DNA from: Takakia lepidozioides
Lineage: Eukaryota; Streptophyta; Takakiopsida; Takakiales; Takakiaceae
Assembly (NCBI GenBank): GCA_030704615.1
Contig: CM060733.1
Location: 29,386,001 to 29,450,000, forward strand
DNA: 64,000 nt
Reading direction: 5' to 3'
The position numbers were made by a program, and so were the translations under genes. This document shows positions 1 through 10,136 of this stretch, in pieces (position 1 is the stretch's first letter; each line of letters begins with the position of its first letter). Under the pieces are notes generated by a model. The model was not told where the DNA came from. It was given only the letters and a program-made list of their open reading frames with translations, and ran no database searches.

Positions 1-1147
1 CAGGAATCCGAAGAGCCGCAGGAAGAGTCCGAGGAGCTAGCTGCAGCACGTACACCCACTCGATCCCCGAGCGCGGGTATTCCTGCCGGGCCTAGCCCTG
101 TGCGTTTCAAAGACGCGGCTTCGAAGGGCAAGTTCAAAGCCCCAGAGATCGACTCGCGTTCTTCGGTCATGGAGAATCGCCAGCAGGGGTCGGGCCCTTC
201 TCCAGCAAAGTCGAAGAAGAAGCAGCCCATCCCTCTACTGGTTTCTGAACCGGCTCAGGCCGCTTCACCCCCACCAACGCGAATGAAGCAGCCTGGTAAA
301 AGACAGATTCAATTGCAGCAGATACCTTCACCTGCAAGGATGAGGAAGCAGAAGGCAATCAGGGCAAACGGCCAACAATCTCCCGCAAAACCGCTTCCAC
401 GAGCTGAAGCTCAGTTCCTGGAGGATTTCTCGCCTGCAGATGTTGGGGCCGACTCTGCTGCAGCGAAGGCAATGGGATCGACCGTTTCTGTCGATTTGGT
501 ACCGGAGGAGGGTGCTGCCGCTCAACGTTCGCAGCAAGACCTCACCACCGATGAGCAAGCAGGTCCGGAGGAGGCCTCTGCAATGGCAGAATTGCCCGCA
601 GACAGGCCCAGAGTGCAGCTCCAGTTGAGGATGCTCCAGCTGCTCAGCCACTACCGGCACCTACAGACATGTCTCTGGAGGATTTCAAAAGTGCAGCTGA
701 TAAAATGTTGGAGGAGACACACAGTAGCATTGGCAGAGTTCTGGGCAGCAGGGTATTCCAGCGGACTCTTCGAATCCCACTCTGTCGCATGGTCTCCCTT
801 CCCATTGTCAGGCAGGCCCTTCCCGGAGATGTGGATAAGCTCAGTTCGCATTTCGAGAAGGGTACCGTCTGGATCGGCAGCGTTTTACGTTTCCATTGAG
901 AATGAGGACGGCGAACTCGTGGACCCACTGCGATGAATTGTCAACGTGGGATACCCAGTGGCACACTCGCAACAACGAATTCGAGGCGACGCTGAAGGGT
1001 GATCCAGACTTCGGCCATATGTCGGTAAAAATGTTCTTTGTGTGGGACGGGAATCACCGACTTCTCGCCTGGTGGGAGTACATCAAGCAGAACCATGCCA
1101 AGCACATTGGCTGGCATTACATGGTGGAGTGTGTCATCCTCAAGTGA
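1..1147 (+). pseudogene. ParB/sulfiredoxin-like ORF, frameshifted, open at window start
   Basis: One frame is open from base 1 to about 640. It is rich in Pro, Lys, Gln and Ala and looks disordered. Recognisable coding then moves to another frame (residues such as MSLEDFKSAADKMLEE near 669) and to a third frame at about 896-1147, so at least two frameshifts are needed. The last part contains FVWDGNHRLLAWWEY followed by WHYMVECVIL. A DGNHR-type motif with following hydrophobic residues is typical of ParB/sulfiredoxin-fold domains. I infer a ParB-like protein, possibly transposon-borne, but the match rests on one short motif. The assembly gap follows 87 bases downstream, so what lies beyond is unknown. 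Confidence 0.4.
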
Positions 1148-1234
1148 AGGCGGCAGACTCCTCCTTGCTCAAGAATGCCATGGGGGGCCCAACTTCGTAA
1201 GATACTCATACCCTCCCAAGCACGTTCGAAATGC

Positions 1235-1734
1235 NNNNNNNNNNNNNNNNNNNNNNNNNNNNNNNNNNNNNNNNNNNNNNNNNNNNNNNNNNNNNNNNNN
1301 NNNNNNNNNNNNNNNNNNNNNNNNNNNNNNNNNNNNNNNNNNNNNNNNNNNNNNNNNNNNNNNNNNNNNNNNNNNNNNNNNNNNNNNNNNNNNNNNNNNN
1401 NNNNNNNNNNNNNNNNNNNNNNNNNNNNNNNNNNNNNNNNNNNNNNNNNNNNNNNNNNNNNNNNNNNNNNNNNNNNNNNNNNNNNNNNNNNNNNNNNNNN
1501 NNNNNNNNNNNNNNNNNNNNNNNNNNNNNNNNNNNNNNNNNNNNNNNNNNNNNNNNNNNNNNNNNNNNNNNNNNNNNNNNNNNNNNNNNNNNNNNNNNNN
1601 NNNNNNNNNNNNNNNNNNNNNNNNNNNNNNNNNNNNNNNNNNNNNNNNNNNNNNNNNNNNNNNNNNNNNNNNNNNNNNNNNNNNNNNNNNNNNNNNNNNN
1701 NNNNNNNNNNNNNNNNNNNNNNNNNNNNNNNNNN
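1235..1734. other. Assembly gap of 500 N
   Basis: Exactly 500 undetermined bases. The round number suggests a scaffolding placeholder, so the true distance is unknown. The gap removes the 3' half of gypsy copy 1 (rest of RT, RNase H, integrase, 3' LTR). Confidence 1.
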
Positions 1735-2232
1735 TAACTGGTGATATCCGGATCGTAAATCCAACGTGCTTAAAGACCTTGGAATGCCCAATGGCATCAA
1801 AGATCTCCTCTGGTGTTGGCATGGCATACCTATCGGACTTGGTCTGACGATTTACAGGCCGGTAATCACCGCACATACGTCTCTCCGTCCAATTGCCATA
1901 GACATCCTTCTTAGCTGGCATCACTGTGGCTGAAGCATACTCTCCACCAGAGAGCTCCACCAAACCTGCCTCCCAGAGATCTTGAGTCCTCATCTGAATC
2001 AAAGACCTCTCCATGTCACTGTATCTATAGGGTCTCCGAAAGATTGGCGTGTCAGTGGCCAACTCAATACGGATCTCTTGACCCTTCAGTGCTCCCAAGT
2101 CCTTCAAACTGAAGGCAAAGCAATTCCTGTAAGCCCTCAGGAACCGCCGTATACGTCGTCTCTCTCCTCCGGTGACAATGGGTCCAATGTCAGGCTCCCA
2201 ATTGTCCTCCGTAACTGCAACCTTAAGTCAGT
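1735..2232 (-). pseudogene. Ty3/gypsy reverse transcriptase, N-terminal part (copy 1)
   Basis: The minus strand reads a canonical gypsy RT start: KDLGALKGQEIRIELATDTP, then RRPYRYS and the core CGDYRPVN, closely matching copy 2. A frameshift lies just after DAIGHSKVF, where copy 2 reads AKVFSTLDL. A DLRSGYHQL block survives in another frame just before the gap. The YxDD active site, RNase H and integrase are not in the window. It is joined upstream to the methyltransferase segment in the same frame, which argues for one polyprotein. Confidence 0.85.
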
Positions 2233-2332
2233 GGGCTTAGAGGTAGAGGACGCGTCCTGTGGTTGCTATGCTGCAACCTCTTGAGCAGTACTCCTTCCTG
2301 CTCAGTCAATGACAAGGCCTCATCCTGCCCCA

Positions 2333-3734
2333 TCATCTCATCATTGAGAACCTCCTCAACCCGAGAAGAATCCCAATCTCATCCATCACAGCTGCCTTGG
2401 CTGCCAACTCCCTCTGAACCTCGAGCACCTCCCACGTGTGCCATGGATGTCTACACCCCGTGGTCCTCACCGGCTCGCCCCCACTCACTGCCTGTACCGT
2501 CTCGGTAGGCAGAGAGACCATGAAGGGGAGTGCACTCCGCACTCTACGTTGCTCAGCCATAGCCAAGCTGATAATCCAGGTCAAGCAATTGAGATCCATT
2601 GCTTGCCCCAACACCTGACGCCGTGATGCCTCAGAAAGAGAAGGCACCGTTGTGGTCCCAGTGGAAAACCCCATAGCCCGCTCTCGCTCGTCGGCATTAG
2701 GCTCCACTAACTGCTGCAACTGAGCATCCCACAGGAGGCCAGGTCCACCATCCCGAAAAGCATGGGATCCTGGGAAGCTGAGCAGTGTAGGTAATGCTGC
2801 TCGTGGTTGACCCACCCTGTTGACCACTGCCAAAGGCGAACGGTCATCGTGTCTCACACGTTGAGACTGCCTCCCTGTGTCCAAAATGCTGTCCACTATG
2901 AGGTGTGTTGGCCGCTCCACCCCATCAAATGCACGCTTGAGCAGTGCGGGTGGCATCAAGTTAGTCCACCATAGCCGTGGACGATGAGCCCGTGATCCCA
3001 CTGCAGTTGCATCCAGCAGCACTGCTGACCCAAGCCACGACCGGACTTGATGCACACTGGCCATCACCCTGGCCCGAGAATCGCCCATCAGTGGCACATT
3101 CTCCAAGATGTATGCTGGCGATACAGCTTGATGAAGCTGCAAGTGGCGCAAAATCCGCACCATCTCCCAAAACAGACCCGTCCTCGAGTCTCGCAATCCA
3201 TTGCCATGCCCGGTGATGAATGCCCTTGGCAGGGCCAACCTGCCACTACCAGATCAATGGAGCCAACTGCTCCAAATCCGGCGCCCCCAGCAACGAAATG
3301 TCTGCTGGCAAGGCTTGGTGGTATCCACGAACTGCAGACACTGGCAACAAAGCAGGGTACTGCTGTACCAACTGAGCAACATGGCGCAGTGAGACGCGTC
3401 GTGCAGTCTCATCCCTCTCCACATACAGGTAACGCCTTACCCGCACACCTGCCTGTAGCATAGCAGCCAATCCGGTGCTGATCCCGCCAAACAAGTCCAG
3501 AAGGCAAATGCCTTCATCCGGATACTGCCACACAATAGGTGTGGTATCCAATGGTGACAACTGAGGTGGTCCTGGTGCAATACCCGCACTCTCCTCCTCT
3601 CCTGACGGTACAAAAGCCTCTACCCAGGCTTGTTGCACCCGTCGATCAGCAACCTGCTGCAAATCCTTGCTCGTACCCCACAATGGAGTGTGAGCAGCCA
3701 TGGCAGGCAACTCCGCCATACCATGCATGTCATC
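2333..3734 (-). pseudogene. Cytosine-C5 DNA methyltransferase domain in retrotransposon (copy 1)
   Basis: C5-MTase motifs appear in canonical order on the minus strand: motif I LLDLFGGISTGLAAMLQAG (near 3470), an acidic SAM-contact stretch YLYVERDE, motif VI YILENVPLMGDSRA, motif VIII-like RAHRPRLWWTN, and a C-terminal ERERAMGF...SRRQVLGQA block resembling motifs IX-X. The catalytic Pro-Cys of motif IV sits at a frameshift near 3240. In copy 2 it reads VVAGWPCQGHS. The GIxTG style of motif I and the ENVxxMG of motif VI resemble DNMT3-type enzymes more than DNMT1. The motif order is not rearranged as in plant DRMs. A TAG stop at 3735-3737 separates it from the upstream protease ORF in the same frame. 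Expected role: SAM-dependent 5-methylcytosine deposition. This copy cannot make a full enzyme. Confidence 0.88.
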
Positions 3735-5423
3735 CTACTCTGATGGAGGTGGCACATCCTCTGCATGGGCATTGCCTTCCAGCAACTCTCTATTCCATCT
3801 AACTGAAGCTGTAAAGGCGACTAATGTTGGCATCTTGCCCCGCTGGGCAGCCGCTATATCCCCAATGAATGTCACAGGGAGCTGTGCACGGCGACCATTG
3901 CCTGACTGCCATCCAGGCCTGTAGGATGCTAACTCCTCCCAAAAGTCCAGGGTGAAGCCCATGGGGTATAACACTACCCCACCAACGAGGACATCGTAAG
4001 AGACTGCGTCTATCACAATGGCCTTGGCTCGCATTACTGAGCCATCGATAGGATGATCCGGCTGCAGTCTAATGGCCAACTGATGTCGTGTCATGCCCCG
4101 AGCCTGCTCTGATCCTCCCAGAGATGTCTGTATCTGGAAAGGACAAGGCTCCATATCCGCCTCCATGAGGCCCAAACCTGCAATAGCAGCTCTGCCCAAC
4201 ATCAGTGGCTGAGCTCCCGAGTCCAACAAGACCCGCAGTGGCCGGTACTTCTTGCCTGCCGGTCCACTCAAAGTGAAAATGCCTCCCTGGTTGTCTAACA
4301 AGACAACTCCAGGTGTCACCATGGCGCGCTCAAAGGCTGGCCTAGCTGGCAGCTCCGTCAACCTGACAGCTGCAGCTTGCCAGGGCGCAGCCGTGGCAGT
4401 TTTGACCCTCAAATCCGAGGATCCCTCTGCCACTACACCTTCCACTAACTCCGCAGAAGATGAAGTGACATCCCCACTCTCACAGAGTGTTGCTGCTAGT
4501 CGGAACACTGCAGCTGGTCTCACCCCCGGCGTCGCAATCATTGTTGCCGAGAACAGTGGGGCCTGACACACAGAGGTGGCTGCCCCCAATAACACACCGG
4601 CCGCACTAGCCTTGGCAGCAGGTGTCAGTGCTGCACGTGTAGCTCTCCCCAATGGCATAGAAACCTCCGCCTCGGTAACAGTCGGGCGAGAACTAGGTGC
4701 CATGGATGGCGTTGACACTGTCTCCGCCAAGGTGAATGACTGAGGCAGCCTTGCCTGACGGCTTGCCTCCCCACGTTGTGGATCCAACTCCACCTCTGCA
4801 CCTCGTGGCTCAGGAACTCGTGCTGCTCCTCGAGTCACGGCTGCAGCAGACTCCACCTGCTCTAGTGGTAGTGCTGCTCCGCACATGAATCCCATGCCTC
4901 CCATATCTCCTCCCTCAGGAGCAGGAGGTGGACCATCCCGCCTGGGAGCCGGTACCGCCTGAGCTATAGCCATGGCAGCGAGCCTCTGCTCTAGCTGCTG
5001 AAGCCGATTGGCCATGCCTTGGTCAACACCCTGACCTCCGCGTCCTTGGCCATGTGGAGCTTGCCCTTGGCCTGCACCTTGTGCCCGACCACCTCGTCCT
5101 CTTTGGGCTGGTCCACCTCGCCCCCGGCCACCATTGTTCCCTTGGAACTGGCATGGGCGCAACTCAGGATGCAAATCATAACACTGGGCATCTCCATGCC
5201 CATACTTGCCACAATGCCCACACTGCAATTGTGCAGGCTGTGCTTGTGCCGGCCTTTTGCCACTCTCTGGGCAATCTCTCTTGACATGGGGTCCTCCACA
5301 TGTCCAACATATCACCCCTGGTTGCTGTTGGCCTGCAAAAGATGCCACGGGCCTCTGCACCTGAGGTCCCCTGTAAGCTCCATGGAACTTGGGCTGGGCA
5401 ACCTTGCCCCCCTGACCACGCTG
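3735..5423 (-). pseudogene. Gypsy nucleocapsid zinc knuckles and aspartic protease (copy 1)
   Basis: Near 5290 there is a knuckle-like CWTCGGPHVKRDC (CX2CX3HX4C), followed by a classical CGHCGKYGHGDAQC (CX2CX4HX4C). A Gly/Arg/Gln-rich linker and a long Ala/Ser/Thr/Pro-rich segment come next. The retropepsin active site is LRVLLDSGAQPLMLG near 4215, with the DSGA triad region intact. Downstream IVIDAVSYDVLVG is the usual flap-to-C-terminal protease region. The ORF continues straight into the methyltransferase frame, and only a TAG at 3735 intervenes. Copy 2 has GAG at that position, so the stop is secondary. Confidence 0.85.
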
Positions 5424-6464
5424 TTAGGTAGTCCCTTGTGCCTGTGGGCTGACAGCTGTGCCCCGTGCAGGCATGTCCTTGCCAAATCCAATTGTAACAA
5501 CTCGCTCCTCCACAATGTTGAGCTCAATCCGCTCAGCCAGCAGAAACACATCTGCTAATGTGGGTTGGGCTGCTTGTAACAGGGTTGCATCTCGCACCCT
5601 TCTCTTGAGCTCCTTGTCCAGAATTCTATACCAAAACTGGATTGTCTGAGCTTCAGTAACCCCTTGGGTCACACTTATCAAGCGCCTCATACGAGTGTAC
5701 GCCTCTCGCAGGCTCTCACTGGGTTTGCGCTGGAAGTCTTGCAAACTTCGCAGCTTCTCTGTCCGTACACCTTGGTAGTTCCTCCGCAACTCCTGGAAGA
5801 ACTCCACCACCGGGTTGAATCTAGGCACATGTGTTGTAGTCGTGGCAGGAGAAGTAGTAGCACCTTTTGAACTGGTACCACCTGCAGAAGTACCAGCACT
5901 ACTTGCTCCACTACTAGTGCTGGCAGTGGGAGCTATTGGTACTGATGCAACTACTGGTCGCGTCGTGCCTCGAGTAATGGAGACGTAGTCAGGTGACCAA
6001 TATATCCTCCACTCCTCAATCTCTGCTTCATGTCCTCGCCTGAACTCGTGGTAATCGTCCATAGGCGGGCCTTCCAAATGCTGGAACAGTCCCTTCCACG
6101 CCATGAATGGGGTGAATAGCTGTGGATTGCGCATCTGCTGCAAATCACACCAGCTGTCGAACTCCTAGATAAAGTCATCCAACTCGATTGTGCCCACAGC
6201 TCCAGAGTACCTACGAGGCCCCTTGGTAGCTCCATACATCTCCTCCATGTCGTCCCACAACAATGGCGAATGAAAGTGCACACCTGTTGATGAAACCTCC
6301 GAGTCTGTGTCTGACTCTACAGTAATTGAGGGTGGCGGTGAAGGTGGTCTGAACCGAATACCTCGTCTTGTGAACCCACTCTCACTGTTACTGCCTGTAG
6401 CCGTACTCCCCTCAAAACCCTTGGGTAACTCCGTAATGACACTCACAATGTGCACCTCCTCCAC
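5424..6464 (-). pseudogene. Gypsy gag (copy 1)
   Basis: The start ATG at 6464 matches the copy 2 layout. Conserved blocks are YTRRG/FTRRGIRFRPPSP near the N-terminus, MEEMYGATKGPRRYSGAVG, then NPVVEFFQELRRNYQG and ESLREAYTRMRRLISVTQG, which is the helical retrotransposon gag (capsid) region. An in-frame TAG at about 6165 replaces the Gln codon of copy 2. A TAA at about 5424 closes the ORF before the zinc knuckles. Both fit C-to-T changes at CAG/CAA codons. Gag would form the particle that packages the RNA and the Pol products. Confidence 0.85.
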
Positions 6465-6983
6465 GTGACACTATAAGGCTCTAGTACTAATCTAATAGTG
6501 ACACGGGTGGGCACCTGTTGCAGTTTAAGGGTCATATCCCAATGGCTCAGGGCACCTGCACCTGCATCCACCGCAAGAACTCCTATGGTTGGCTGGTCAT
6601 CAACCCAGCCTCACCATAGAAGAAACATTGGTGGTCTTGCTGGTCATCACTCCAGCCTCACCACCGACAGCATACTCTAGGATTGACCGGTGATCAAATC
6701 CGGCCTAATCCCTATGAAAGCAAGCGCCCACACAAAACCAACATGGCGCACAGTCAAGCATGCAGGTGTTGGGGGGGATCCAAACACAAGAAATCAAAAC
6801 ATCAACACCCCCACACCAAAATCCAGCTGCAATGCTGATCCTGTAGAATAGCCCAGCCCAAAACCCCGGACTGACTGGCCTCCACCAAGAGAGGCTTTGG
6901 CAACTACAAGTACAAGGTAATGAAAATAGTACAGAGATGGAGGGGAAGAATAGAAGCCCGACCAAGCAAGATCTAATCCTGAT

Positions 6984-7631
6984 CTATGCTATCAACTGCC
7001 AGACTTCTCTCAAAGTGCCTCGCTCTGCATGATGGTAAAGTGTAGGAGGTATATCTATGTCCAGAAACCTGCCACTAACCTTGTCCCAAGCTACAGTAGC
7101 TCGCTCTAACCAACCCTTCTCCTCTTTCTGCCAGGTAGAGACAAAGCAATACTCCCCTATCTCCGGCTCACTGAACACTAAGGAAAACAAAGGTAGGGTC
7201 TGATAGTCTCTCAACTCGAAAGCTTTGAGACGGTTGCGGGTGTCCTCATTGCGAATGACTACATCTCCTTCACGTACAACAAACATGTCATTGTTAATGA
7301 ACCCCCGCTCGTGGTTGCCCTGTGCAGAGCGTATCCAGCTGCAACCATGTCTGATTGCACAAACTTGTGTAGCTCCTGCTCCTCTGCTCCAGTACACCAC
7401 GGCCTTGTGGCTGAACACCTTGGTCCCCGGGGCTGTCTTTGGCTGTGTTCCAAGCCTAGCTTTCACCCACTTTGGTATTTCACCTACAGCTGCAGAACTG
7501 CTGGCTCCAACAGAGTTCTGACTGTCCAAGGCGATATTGAGGCCCTCAATGCCAACTACAACAGTCTGTTGTCTACTGCTAATGCCTGACTCCCAGTATG
7601 CAATCAACTCGTCCAACTGTTCTCCACTCAA
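6984..7631 (-). CDS. Uncharacterised 215-residue ORF upstream of gag (copy 1 leader)
   Basis: An open frame of about 215 codons with balanced composition. It is on the same strand as gag and ends about 520 bp before it. No ATG is seen at its 5' end. The frame stays open upstream to about 7,710, so it may be an exon or a broken ORF. I recognise no catalytic motif. It reads like a small globular domain, with segments such as FVVREGDVVIRNEDT and SEPEIGEYCFVSTWQ. It has no counterpart in the leader of copy 2, so it is an accessory ORF of this copy or an unrelated captured sequence. Confidence 0.4.
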   Translation of the reverse strand: MSGEQLDELIAYWESGISSRQQTVVVGIEGLNIALDSQNSVGASSSAAVGEIPKWVKARLGTQPKTAPGTKVFSHKAVVYWSRGAGATQVCAIRHGCSWIRSAQGNHERGFINNDMFVVREGDVVIRNEDTRNRLKAFELRDYQTLPLFSLVFSEPEIGEYCFVSTWQKEEKGWLERATVAWDKVSGRFLDIDIPPTLYHHAERGTLREVWQLIA

Positions 7632-7639
7632 ATCAGTCT

Positions 7640-8184
7640 GAGTTCCTTGGGAAACATAAATCTTGTCCCCTTGTGGGGGGATAGCTGCAGAAAGGGGATA
7701 TCTACCTATCTAGACCTGGTTTTTGTTTTTGGGACTCTGCTAGAAATCTATGGAATTTTTAGAGTGTGAGTGTGCCATGAAAGATCCACAATCCTGTTTC
7801 TAGAACCTATTCTGGTCTACATGAGAGATAAATCTGGGGATGTACTCCTTGTATGGCTGGGGGAAATGAGGACGTAATTGAAGGGCAGGTCTCTTCTCTT
7901 AGCCTGTAGGTCAAACAGAGTCCATTTGACAAAGATATGACCAATTTGGCTTTAAATCATTTAAATTAGATCAAAATGCCCTGTTTTTTTTTTTTTTTTT
8001 TAAGGTTTTCAAATTTAAAAATTTAAAGTTACACCCAAACTATCTGGTAACTGGTTCCCGGTTCCCTATGTTCTATATGGTTTCCTAGGTTCCCTGGCCA
8101 CGTGCCCTATAATTCACACCTTGCTCCAGTCTTCTGCATACCGAGAGTGAGAGAGAGAGAGGGAGGGAACTGTGGCACTCAGCA
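7640..8184. other. Non-coding stretch, AT-rich with poly(T) tract
   Basis: I see no gene. A run of about 20 T at 7,983-8,002 and AT-rich sequence around 8,000-8,040 precede the gene-fragment cluster. A short GA repeat lies at about 8,150. This may mark the boundary of an insertion into the gypsy leader, but no duplication could be identified. Confidence 0.5.
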
Positions 8185-8577
8185 GTGTCTTGCTGTGAGA
8201 GAGAGTGGTGTCAACATTCCGTGATTGCTTGCAGGCTTGCGCACCAAGAGAGGGGGAGGAAAGACATGTTTATGGACGCCATGTACAGGCGAGGGGTCAC
8301 TCACAGTCTGTTCGAGGCCTTGGTGGCTAACGATAAACTCACTGAGGAGGATTACCAGCGGGAAGCACTGGACTTTGTGCTGGAGCTTGCGGGTCCCCGG
8401 CCCATTCCAGTTACGGGGGAGAAAGCCCTCGGCACTGATGCGTTTGTCTATGTCGATGAGCTGCCGGTTCCTGCGTTTGCTGTTGATTGTAACATGCGCT
8501 GTGTGTTGTGGAACAAGCGCGCTGCTGATCTCAGTGGCTGGCTTGAGTCTGATGTTGCCACCATCTCTTTTTTAGAT
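8185..8577 (+). pseudogene. PAS-domain gene fragment
   Basis: The plus frame reads MFMDAMYRRGVTHSLFEAL, then DAFVYVDELPVPAFAVDCN followed by MRCVLWNKRAADLSGW. An FAVDxNxxxxxWNxAAxxLxGW pattern is the N-terminal half of a PAS sensor domain. The fragment stops at about 8,560 (LESDV), where homology-like sequence ends in the middle of the domain. It is the first of several unrelated gene pieces packed into 1.6 kb and is probably a captured fragment, not a working gene. Confidence 0.5.
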
Positions 8578-8956
8578 TCAGCATCAAATTCTAGTTGGTC
8601 TCCTTTTTCTGAAAGTCTTTCGTCATTGCACCCTCTCTGTCTCGCAGGAAGATTACACGGCATTGTCCGCCCTTTCTCTCTTGACACGGCCTGCAGCCTC
8701 GTACTCTCCTTGCGGTCTTCACCTTTACTTTTGTTTCCCCTAATATTAGTCAGATGGTACGGACACCCCCTTTGGTCTCCGATTCCGAGCTTTCTCCTCT
8801 CCTCCAGCTTTAGCTTCGCAGCCTGTCTCAGGGTTGTCTTCTCTTGATCCGTCAATGTCTTTCTCTAACTTGCTTCGGTCGGAAATAGCATCGTCCTCAT
8901 TAGGTGAATCTTCCGATGGTCTGTCAGCCTTGCAACCAGGCTCGACAAGTCTTGCC

Positions 8957-9202
8957 GTGCAGAGGATGGCTCACCCTGACGGTGAGCTGGCCACTGCAAG
9001 AGCAGTATCTGCTGCTGGCACAGTCATGACCCTGTCATCCTGGGCAACCAGCAATGTTGAAGAGGTTGCATCAGTAGGTCCTGGCATCCGCTTCTTCCAG
9101 CTTTACGTATACAAGGGCAGAAATGTGGTTGCACAATTGGTACGCCGAGCAGAGCGTGCAGGTTTTAAGGCCATTGCCCTCACTGTGGACACCCCTCGTA
9201 CT
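8957..9202 (+). pseudogene. Glycolate oxidase (GOX) gene fragment
   Basis: About 80 codons closely match plant peroxisomal glycolate oxidase: [55 protein letters not shown] and [12 protein letters not shown]. This is the FMN-dependent (S)-2-hydroxy-acid oxidase barrel, covering strands around the substrate-contact Tyr of FQLYV. The likely exon start is at an AG just before AGGATGGC (about 8,963). Homology ends abruptly after VDTPR, where LGRRE is expected. The next bases belong to a TruA fragment on the other strand. The rest of the enzyme, including the catalytic His, is absent, so this is a gene piece. Confidence 0.85.
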
Positions 9203-9486
9203 CGAATGTCATAGGGCAGAATGCCATTCAGGGATGTATGCGAGAATTGTAACTGGTCAAAGCAATATGGAGTCACAAAATGAGCCACCTGATCCCAGGC
9301 ATGAACACCAGCATCTGTGCGGCCTGCAGCGCAAAGAAGCAGCTGATCACGTGTGCATCTGGTCACCTTGGCCAGTGCATCCTCTACCAAGTACTGCACT
9401 GTCACACCGTTTGCCCTTGACTACAGTCGCCACCCTGAGTAATTGGTGCCATCATAGGAGATAACCAACCTCCATTTCCATGTGGG
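9199..9486 (-). pseudogene. tRNA pseudouridine synthase (TruA family) fragment
   Basis: The minus strand reads WKWRLVISYDGTNYSGWRL, a TAG stop, then VTVQYLVEDALAKVTR, LLCAAGRTDAGVHAWDQVAH and [11 protein letters not shown]. These are the N-terminal ferredoxin-like fold and the catalytic GRTDAGVHA (Asp nucleophile) of TruA/PUS1-like enzymes, which make pseudouridine in the tRNA anticodon arm. The frame is continuous except for one TAG where Gln is expected. The C-terminal half is missing. It abuts the GOX fragment within a few bases in the opposite orientation. Confidence 0.85.
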
Positions 9487-9648
9487 TTTGCTCTCCACGC
9501 CGACTTCAGTTTGAGTGAGCTCAACGCCACTGTGAGGAGTCTCGAAGGTTAAAAGCCCGTTGTCTGGCTTCGCACTCTTAGCACGATTCATCTGACCACT
9601 GCGACAGCTATAGGGAGTTCTAAGTTCCTTGTAAACCCAACCCCCATC

Positions 9649-9762
9649 GTTGTGCCTTATCACGATGGGCCCGTTCTTGTAGGGACAAATGGAACTCTTA
9701 ACATTTATACCATCTACTACGGTACTTTCACTGCTGCCCAGCTAGTACCCCTTATGCACAGC
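9649..9762 (+). pseudogene. Possible EXORDIUM / phosphate-induced protein fragment
   Basis: The plus frame reads VVPYHDGPVLVGTNGTLNIY, then TIYYGTFTAAQLVPL. The pattern YHxGPxLxG...xxxIxYGxFTxAQ resembles the start of EXORDIUM/PHI-1 cell-wall proteins. Only about 38 codons fit, and the following sequence is Pro/Ser-rich and unrelated. It would be the fourth unrelated gene piece in the cluster. The call rests on a short pattern. Confidence 0.35.
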
Positions 9763-10136
9763 CCACATAATCCTTCTCCCCCAACAAGCCCACTGGCCTG
9801 CTCAACACAAAGCCCAGCGAAGGCCCTCAACGAGAAGACCCCCGGCGCCACTGACACCACGCCCCCGCAGCCTCTCCATACGCCTGGGCCAGTTACCGGA
9901 TCACCACACGTACCTTGCACCTCGCCAGTAGCTTCACTGGCGCGACTCCTCAAGCTTCTCCAACATGCTGCGATTCTGGATGGGCTACTCTTTGTTTGAG
10001 CAGCATGTTGTGGACGCCGAGCTACCACTCATTGAAGAAGAACGCTCCGGATTCGAACTGCAAAGCATTGGCCTCTGGCGACCATCTCTACTATAATAGT
10101 GCTTAAAAACAAAAACATCATATCTAGCTTAGCACT

